In this document: one piece after another, positions 59,548-64,000 of the stretch
Position numbering within the stretch: the first letter of the stretch is position 1
Layout: each line of letters opens with the position of its first letter
DNA from: an uncultured Corynebacterium sp.
Lineage (GTDB): Bacteria > Actinomycetota > Actinomycetes > Mycobacteriales > Mycobacteriaceae
NCBI RefSeq assembly: GCF_946222835.1
Contig: NZ_CAMIHD010000011.1
Location: forward strand, 19,991 to 83,990
Length of the DNA stretch: 64,000 nt
Direction: 5' to 3'
The notes under the pieces: model-generated
What the model saw: the letters and a program-made list of their open reading frames with translations, nothing else
Database searches by the model: none
Told to the model about the DNA's origin: nothing
Position numbers and translations under genes: made by a program

Positions 59548-59592
59548 TTAGAAAGGTGGAACCTTCCCGGAAGAATTCCAGTCCAATGAGTC

Positions 59593-60504
59593 ATGTGGAC
59601 AAGAAATGAATTACTAGATTTAGGCCTTACTGACTATCAAATCCGCAGCAGGATAAGTAAAGGGACGCTGTTACGCTTGCGGCGCAATTGTTATATCGCG
59701 GCGGAGGCGAGTGCTAGGGACAAGGTAGCCGCACTGGCGCAGCTTTATCCGGAGGCGGTGTTTTCGGGGACGGCGGCGCTCGCGGCCTATGGCTTATGCA
59801 AGGTGCGGCTGCCGGCGGTGATCCGGGTGGATAATAGCTGCCGGATCCAGGCAGATGATCTGGTGTATACGGTGAGGTCGCGGCCGGTGCCGGCGAATCG
59901 GGTCAAGGGTGTAAAGATGGCGTTGCCGGCGCAGGCGGTAGCAGATGCATTGAGCTTTGAACGCTGCAGCGAGGGGGTGCTCAAGGAAGCACTGGCGCAG
60001 GCATATCGCGGGCTCAACGGAAGGGGGAGGTTCGCGGCCGATTTAGAGCAGGTGATCAGCAAGAAAAGGGATGCGGTGCGCGAATTGGCGGAGCGGGCGC
60101 CGGTGGGGACGGCCTCGAAGTGGGAGCAGCGAATGTATCACGAGATGCGGCGGGTCGGTCTCAAGCCCGTGCCGAATTTCCGTTTAGGACCGTATACCTG
60201 GGATCTGGGCTTCGAAGCGGGAACGACGGTGGTGGACTTGGACTCGCTTTATTATCACGCTCCGGAAGATAATCACCGGGAATTCCTCATCGGGACATGG
60301 AAGACCAATCATGCGGTGCAGCATGGGTGGGCGCCATTGAAGTTCACAGACGAATGCACCGACTACCACCTCAAGCTGGTGGTGGAGACGGTGCAAGAAA
60401 CAGTGGCACATCGGCGCAGCGTGCGCGGACTAAAAAGTAGGCCGCATAAGGTGCGGCGGGCGCTGGCGACTCCGGCGTGGCGGTTCCACCAAAGCTTGCT
60501 CTAG
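59593..60504 (+). CDS. AbiEi-like winged-helix protein with DUF559-type nuclease-fold domain
   Basis: A 303-residue protein. Residues 1-60 resemble the AbiEi winged helix (MWTRNELLDLGLTDYQIRSR, then ISKGTLLRLRRNCYIAA). A middle region (AALAQLYPEAVFSGTAALAA, ALSFERCSEGVLKEALAQAY) is typical of the AbiEi-related family. Residues about 205-265 (YTWDLGFEAGTTVVDLDSLY, HREFLIGTWKTNHAVQHGW, LKFTDEC) look like DUF559, a Vsr/restriction-endonuclease-like fold with a conserved acidic residue. No partner toxin gene is adjacent. Probably a stand-alone regulator or nuclease. The 19-base inverted repeat upstream could be its operator. Confidence 0.72.
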   Translation: MWTRNELLDLGLTDYQIRSRISKGTLLRLRRNCYIAAEASARDKVAALAQLYPEAVFSGTAALAAYGLCKVRLPAVIRVDNSCRIQADDLVYTVRSRPVPANRVKGVKMALPAQAVADALSFERCSEGVLKEALAQAYRGLNGRGRFAADLEQVISKKRDAVRELAERAPVGTASKWEQRMYHEMRRVGLKPVPNFRLGPYTWDLGFEAGTTVVDLDSLYYHAPEDNHREFLIGTWKTNHAVQHGWAPLKFTDECTDYHLKLVVETVQETVAHRRSVRGLKSRPHKVRRALATPAWRFHQSLL

Positions 60505-60507
60505 AGC

Positions 60508-61533
60508 CTAGTCAGACAGGTGCGGCCAGCAGGCGCGCAGGCGGTCGAACCACCAATCGCGGCGGTCGGCGGGGGCGGCGAGCGCAGCGAGGCGGTCTGG
60601 GTCAGGGGCGAGGATATCGGCGGGAAGGTGGCCATCGACAAGCGGGCGCGGGGCGGTGACGTCTTCTACAAAGAGCGAGCCGGTGGCAAGTCCAGCGGCG
60701 GCCGGGGTGACGTCGATGTCTTCGTCATCGTAGATGCGCGGGAGGGCGGCAACGGCCGCCAGTCCCATATTGATACCAATAGAAGTATCGAGCGCAGAAG
60801 CCACCGTGATGTCCATATGGCGCTGGCGCAGGTGCTGGGCCACCTCGAGGACGCGGCGCACGCCACCGAGTGGGGCGGGCTTAACCACGGCGACGTCCGC
60901 TGCCTGCAGCTCGGCGACGCGATAGGGGTCGGCGACCTTACGAATGGACTCATCGGCGGCCACGCGTACGAAGAGACCCGCGCGCATGAGACGGCCGCGC
61001 ACCTGGGCGAGCTCCTCAGTGGTGGCGCAGGGCTGTTCCATATAGTCCAGCGGCATCATCATCTGCGCGGCCTCGACCGCCTCATCGACGGTCCAGCCGC
61101 CATTGGCGTCCACGCGCAGGATAGGGATTTCGCCGCGTTGGGTGATGGTGTCGCGGACAGCGCGGACGCGAGCGGCGTCGTCGGCAAGCGTGTGGCCCTT
61201 TTCTGCCACCTTGATTTTGAAGGTGCGGCAACCGGGGTAGCGCGCCACTACGGCCGGGACCTCGCTGGCGGGCACGGCCGGGATGGTGGCGTTGACCTCG
61301 ATGGAATCGCGCACCGGCTCCGGAAAGCCCTCGTAGGCGGCCTCGAGCCCCGCGCGCAACCAAGCGGCGGACTCGGCCGGGCCGTACTCCAGGAAGGGAG
61401 CGAACTCACCCCAGCCGGCCGGGCCATCGATGAGGAGGGCCTCCCTCGTGGTGATGCCGCGGAAACGCACGGCAAGCGGGAGGGAGACTACGTGGGCGCG
61501 GTCGAGGACGTCATCGATATGCATGGCTTTCAT
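60508..61533 (-). CDS. menC: o-Succinylbenzoate synthase
   Basis: A 341-residue enolase-superfamily enzyme that dehydrates SHCHC to o-succinylbenzoate. The catalytic-type residues are visible: the lysine in FKIKVAEKG, the metal ligands in RVDANGGW, the glutamate in DYMEQPC and the aspartate in VAADESI, and a later lysine in VVKPAPLGGV. It converges on the AbiEi-like gene three bases away. ATG at 61524 (MHIDDVLDRAH) is an equally good start. Confidence 0.93.
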   Translation of the reverse strand: MKAMHIDDVLDRAHVVSLPLAVRFRGITTREALLIDGPAGWGEFAPFLEYGPAESAAWLRAGLEAAYEGFPEPVRDSIEVNATIPAVPASEVPAVVARYPGCRTFKIKVAEKGHTLADDAARVRAVRDTITQRGEIPILRVDANGGWTVDEAVEAAQMMMPLDYMEQPCATTEELAQVRGRLMRAGLFVRVAADESIRKVADPYRVAELQAADVAVVKPAPLGGVRRVLEVAQHLRQRHMDITVASALDTSIGINMGLAAVAALPRIYDDEDIDVTPAAAGLATGSLFVEDVTAPRPLVDGHLPADILAPDPDRLAALAAPADRRDWWFDRLRACWPHLSD

Positions 61534-61608
61534 GGTAGCACCCGGAAACCATTGACCCCTCCCCCGCTCTGCGCTATTTTGGGAACCTATACCAATAAAG
61601 GAGGAATT

Positions 61609-62070
61609 ATGCTGCTAGCTGAGGCATTGGCGGAGCGCGCCCAGGCACAGGAGCGTCTCAATAGCCTGCACGAGCGGCTGCTTACCGTGGCCCGCGTGCA
61701 GGAGGGCGATACCCCGGATGAGGACCCGCAGGAGCTGCTGCGCGAGCTCGACGGCGTGGCCGGGCGCATCGATGAGCTGGTGCAGGCCATCAATGCAACG
61801 AATATCGCCACCGCCTTTGATGAGAAGAGGAACTTGATGGAAGCCCTCGCGCTTCGCGACGGCCTCTTGCGCAAGCGCCGCATCTACCACGACCTAGCGC
61901 AGCGGGCGGGCACGCGCTCGGATCGTTATTCCCGCACCGAGATCAAGTTTGTCTCCACCATCCCGGTGGCGGAGCTGCGCAAGCGCGTCGACGATCTATC
62001 TAAGCAGTACCGCGAGCTGGATACCCGCATTCAGCAGCTGAACTGGAATACCGAACTGAAAAACGGATAG
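61609..62070 (+). CDS. DIP1984 family protein
   Basis: A 153-residue helical protein. The start MLLAEALAERAQAQERLNSL is fixed by AAAGGAGGAATT just upstream; a much longer open frame upstream is antisense to menC and not coding. Long amphipathic helices with few turns (RLNSLHERLLTVARVQEGD, KRVDDLSKQYRELDTRIQQL) suggest a coiled-coil protein. The family is known from corynebacteria and others but its function is not established. A hairpin follows its stop. Confidence 0.85.
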   Translation: MLLAEALAERAQAQERLNSLHERLLTVARVQEGDTPDEDPQELLRELDGVAGRIDELVQAINATNIATAFDEKRNLMEALALRDGLLRKRRIYHDLAQRAGTRSDRYSRTEIKFVSTIPVAELRKRVDDLSKQYRELDTRIQQLNWNTELKNG

Positions 62071-62075
62071 TCATT

Positions 62076-62099
62076 TCGCGCGCTACTTAAAGCGCGCGA
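62076..62099 (+). terminator. Hairpin after DIP1984-family gene
   Basis: TCGCGCGCT, loop ACTTAA, AGCGCGCGA: a nine-base perfect stem six bases past the stop. No T-run follows, so termination strength is doubtful. Confidence 0.5.
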
Positions 62100-62363
62100 T
62101 GGTAGCCCACACGCCTGCAGCGAGCAGGCCCCCACCCTGGAGGGGAAAATCCTGGGACACAGGCCCCCTTTAGCGCTTTAAGGGGCGGGGAGTTCGAATC
62201 TCCCCATGGCATGGAGTACCGCGCTGGTATGGCGTACACGGGTATTGTGCGGGGCAACAACCTCGCAGTATCGCGTATTGATTATTACCGGCCTGCTGGG
62301 CAGCGTGTGTGGGTGAGGGTTGGGAATGGGGACTATTCTTCTTTTGCCACTAAGCTGGCCTTT

Positions 62364-63332
62364 ATGAGCGAGCAGAGAAAGTACAGCACCGATAATCCGT
62401 TCCGGCCGGAATTGTGGCATACCGTAGAAGGTTTTGAGGACCTGACGGATATCACCTATCACCGGCTCAACGGCGAGGGCCGCAAGAACGGCATCGTGCG
62501 CATTGCCTTTGACCGCCCGGAGGTGCGCAATGCGTTTCGCCCGCATACCGTAGACGAGCTCTACCGCGCCCTGGATCACGCCCGCCGCACGCCGGATGTG
62601 GGCACGATTTTGCTCACCGGCAATGGGCCGTCCGAAAAGGATGGCGGCTGGGCGTTTTGTTCCGGCGGCGACCAGCGCATTCGCGGCCGCTCCGGATACC
62701 GCTACGCCACCGAGCACGCCCACGATGACGCCACCGCGGATGAATCCACCGTGGACACCGCCCGCGAGAAGGTAGAGGGCGGCCGCCTACACATCCTCGA
62801 GGTCCAACGCCTGATCCGCACCATGCCCAAGGTGGTTATCGCCGTGGTCAATGGTTGGGCGGCCGGCGGCGGACACTCGCTGCACGTGGTCTGCGATATG
62901 ACGGTCGCTTCCCGCCAAGAGGCGCGCTTCAAGCAGACGGATGCGGACGTCGGGTCCTTCGACGCCGGCTATGGCTCGGCCTACCTGGCCAAGATGGTGG
63001 GCCAGAAATTCGCCCGCGAGATCTTCTTCTTGGGCCGCACCTACGATGCCCAGCGCATGTACGAAATGGGCGCGGTCAATGAGGTTGTCGATCACGCCGA
63101 CTTGGAAGACGCCGCAATCCAGATGGGCCGCGAAATCAACGGCAAGTCCCCAACAGCCCAGCGCATGCTGAAGTTCGCTTTCAACCTGACCGATGACGGC
63201 CTCATGGGCCAGCAGGTCTTCGCCGGCGAGGCGACCCGCCTGGCGTACATGACCGACGAGGCCGTCGAGGGCAAAGAAGCATTCCTCGAAAAGCGCGACC
63301 CGCAGTGGGAGCAGTTCCCGTATTACTACTAG
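62364..63332 (+). CDS. menB: 1,4-dihydroxy-2-naphthoyl-CoA synthase
   Basis: A 322-residue crotonase-family enzyme that cyclises succinylbenzoyl-CoA. It starts MSEQRKYSTDNPFRPELWHT; the open frame reaches upstream to 62211 but that part is not MenB-like. The oxyanion-hole segments GGWAFCSGGDQRIRGRSGY and VNGWAAGGGHSLHVVCDMTV are conserved, and DAGYGSAYLAKMVGQKFARE and the C-terminal EKRDPQWEQFPYYY are typical of MenB. Confidence 0.97.
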   Translation: MSEQRKYSTDNPFRPELWHTVEGFEDLTDITYHRLNGEGRKNGIVRIAFDRPEVRNAFRPHTVDELYRALDHARRTPDVGTILLTGNGPSEKDGGWAFCSGGDQRIRGRSGYRYATEHAHDDATADESTVDTAREKVEGGRLHILEVQRLIRTMPKVVIAVVNGWAAGGGHSLHVVCDMTVASRQEARFKQTDADVGSFDAGYGSAYLAKMVGQKFAREIFFLGRTYDAQRMYEMGAVNEVVDHADLEDAAIQMGREINGKSPTAQRMLKFAFNLTDDGLMGQQVFAGEATRLAYMTDEAVEGKEAFLEKRDPQWEQFPYYY

Positions 63333-63347
63333 CCAGGAGTTAGCACG

Positions 63348-63497
63348 ATGTGGATTTTCGCCATCGGCTTGGCCACACTTGCACTGGCGGGCGTCATCGT
63401 CTCGCGAGTGTGGATGCTCAAGCGTATCAAGGATGCGCAGGACAGCGGGGAGCGTCCCTTCGATCAGGAGGACACCCCGCGCAATCCATACATGTAG
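63348..63497 (+). CDS. Small single-pass membrane protein, 49 residues
   Basis: A short open frame, MWIFAIGLATLALAGVIVSR, followed by a basic/acidic tail (MLKRIKDAQDSGERPFDQED). One membrane helix spans about residues 2-18. CCAGGAGTTAG lies before the ATG, and it begins 15 bases after menB, suggesting co-transcription. Function unknown; the good ribosome site and helix-plus-charged-tail design favour a real gene. Confidence 0.65.
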   Translation: MWIFAIGLATLALAGVIVSRVWMLKRIKDAQDSGERPFDQEDTPRNPYM

Positions 63498-63578
63498 CGG
63501 AGTAAATGGCGTGGGACGCCCTCGGACCGGAGTGAGACATCTCAAGCAATTGTGGACATGCCATAGTTAATACTTAAA

Positions 63579-63776
63579 GTGTCGAACATGAAACTCTGCA
63601 ACTCATTCGTCATGCTCGCAGCACGCGTCGCCCTGGGCGTAATTCTCATCGCCCAGGGCTGGCAAAAGTTCTCCGAATGGACCGTCGCCGTCGCGGGCCT
63701 GATGCTCGCCGCCGGCCCCGGCATACGCTCCCTGGATCAGCTCCCCTTCAGCAAAAAGGCAAAAGCAGCCAAATAA
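63579..63776 (+). pseudogene. Internally deleted DoxX-family membrane gene
   Basis: Sixty-five residues. RVALGVILIAQGWQKFSEWT is the conserved first helix of DoxX proteins, and it is joined directly to VAVAGLMLAAGPGIRSLDQL, which looks like the last helix and C-terminus. The middle two helices of the roughly 130-residue family are missing, with the frame kept. It could be an intact micro-gene, but an in-frame internal deletion is more likely. Start is GTG at 63579 or ATG at 63588. Confidence 0.6.
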
Positions 63777-63791
63777 GGCCACCGCTTCCTA

Positions 63792-63828
63792 GCCTCTCAC
63801 TTCACTCATTGAAGTGAGAGGCATTTTT
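63792..63828 (+). terminator. Rho-independent terminator
   Basis: A 13-base perfect stem GCCTCTCACTTCA / TGAAGTGAGAGGC with loop CTCAT, followed by ATTTTT on the plus strand. It ends the transcript of the DoxX remnant and possibly menB. Confidence 0.92.
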
Positions 63829-63876
63829 AAATTTTGGCAGCTTAAGGAAGAGATAGGACCACCTAAGTTCATTACG

Positions 63877-63894
63877 TTGAACAATCTAGTTCAA
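63877..63894. promoter_or_regulatory. Inverted-repeat operator candidate
   Basis: TTGAAC AATCTA GTTCAA is a perfect 6-6 inverted repeat with a six-base spacer, about 50 bases before the start at 63946. It may be a repressor site in the promoter of the last gene. The regulator cannot be named. Confidence 0.45.
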
Positions 63895-63945
63895 GGGTGC
63901 TAGTGTTTGTTGAGTTCACTTCTCCTAATACAAAGGAAGTTCATT

Positions 63946-64000
63946 ATGAGCTCAAATCACAGCACCCCACGCCGGCCCCTACAGCGCATTCTCGCAGGCA
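63946..64000 (+). CDS. Start of an exported or unknown protein (partial)
   Basis: ATG at 63946 with AAAGGAAG seven bases upstream gives MSSNHSTPRRPLQRILAG before the window ends. The basic N-terminus followed by hydrophobic residues could be the start of a signal peptide. The product cannot be identified. Confidence 0.6.
   Translation, partial: MSSNHSTPRRPLQRILAG

Noticed and set aside
60520..61608. A 360-codon 5' extension of the DIP1984-family frame
   Set aside because: It is antisense to menC, and a perfect AAAGGAGG site fixes the true start at 61609.
62150..62215. A tRNA T-arm-like segment (GGGGAGTTCGAATCTCCCC)
   Set aside because: No matching acceptor, D-arm or anticodon arm could be built upstream, so it is not called as a tRNA. 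It could be an old attachment-site fragment, but nothing else supports that.

Overview
The window reads as the ribosomal/RNA-polymerase core region of a Corynebacterium chromosome (Actinobacteria, moderately high G+C). The gene order rplC-rpsJ, tuf, fusA, rpsG-rpsL, rpoC-rpoB, rplL-rplJ, rplA-rplK-nusG-secE and tRNA-Trp/Met/Thr, all on the minus strand, is the actinobacterial arrangement. The menaquinone block, the DtxR-like operator, the mannosyltransferase beside menG/menD, the DUF3068 and DIP1984 family genes and the YPDG-type surface protein all fit corynebacteria. I cannot name the species from sequence alone.

Layout. 1-881: start of the S10 operon (rplC partial, rpsJ). 1601-4722: a plus-strand operon of six small genes built around Asp23/Gls24 domains and small membrane proteins, probably an envelope-stress module. 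4711-10465: translation genes (tuf, fusA, rpsG, rpsL) plus one conserved hypothetical gene. 10698-14225: a P-loop kinase-like gene and the thiamine-precursor ECF transporter ykoEDC behind a TPP riboswitch. 14720-19129: a 1469-residue secreted, repeat-rich surface protein. 19535-30440: rpoC, rpoB, a DUF3068 membrane protein, a HigBA-type toxin-antitoxin pair, rplL, rplJ and the L10 leader. 30578-35615: a plus-strand insert holding a photolyase, an SbnA-like PLP enzyme and an unusual 895-residue fusion of an FAD/NAD(P)-binding domain with a PLP decarboxylase. 35701-39084: rplA, rplK, nusG, secE and three tRNAs.

39241-44628 is a deoxyribonucleoside catabolic operon: a SorC/DeoR-type regulator, deoD, an MFS transporter that seems to start at a non-AUG codon, deoC and a phosphosugar mutase. 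Together they would import deoxynucleosides, phosphorolyse them, isomerise deoxyribose-1-P to deoxyribose-5-P and cleave it. 44793-48797 is an iron-siderophore ABC importer, with the binding protein divergent from two permeases and an ATPase and a DtxR-like box between them. After a decayed exonuclease gene and tRNA-Tyr, 49651-56114 and 60508-63332 carry menaquinone genes (polyprenyl diphosphate synthase, a MenJ-like reductase, menG, menD, menC, menB). Interleaved with them are a mannosyltransferase, a UvrA-like ATPase and an AbiEi-like/DUF559 protein behind a striking nested palindrome. The window ends in small membrane genes, an internally deleted DoxX remnant and the first codons of a secreted protein.

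The most interesting items are the SbnA/FAD-PLP fusion pair, the Asp23 operon with a repetitive basic tail, the nested palindrome before the AbiEi/DUF559 gene, and the apparent AUU start of the nucleoside transporter. No insertion sequence, prophage or CRISPR array was seen.
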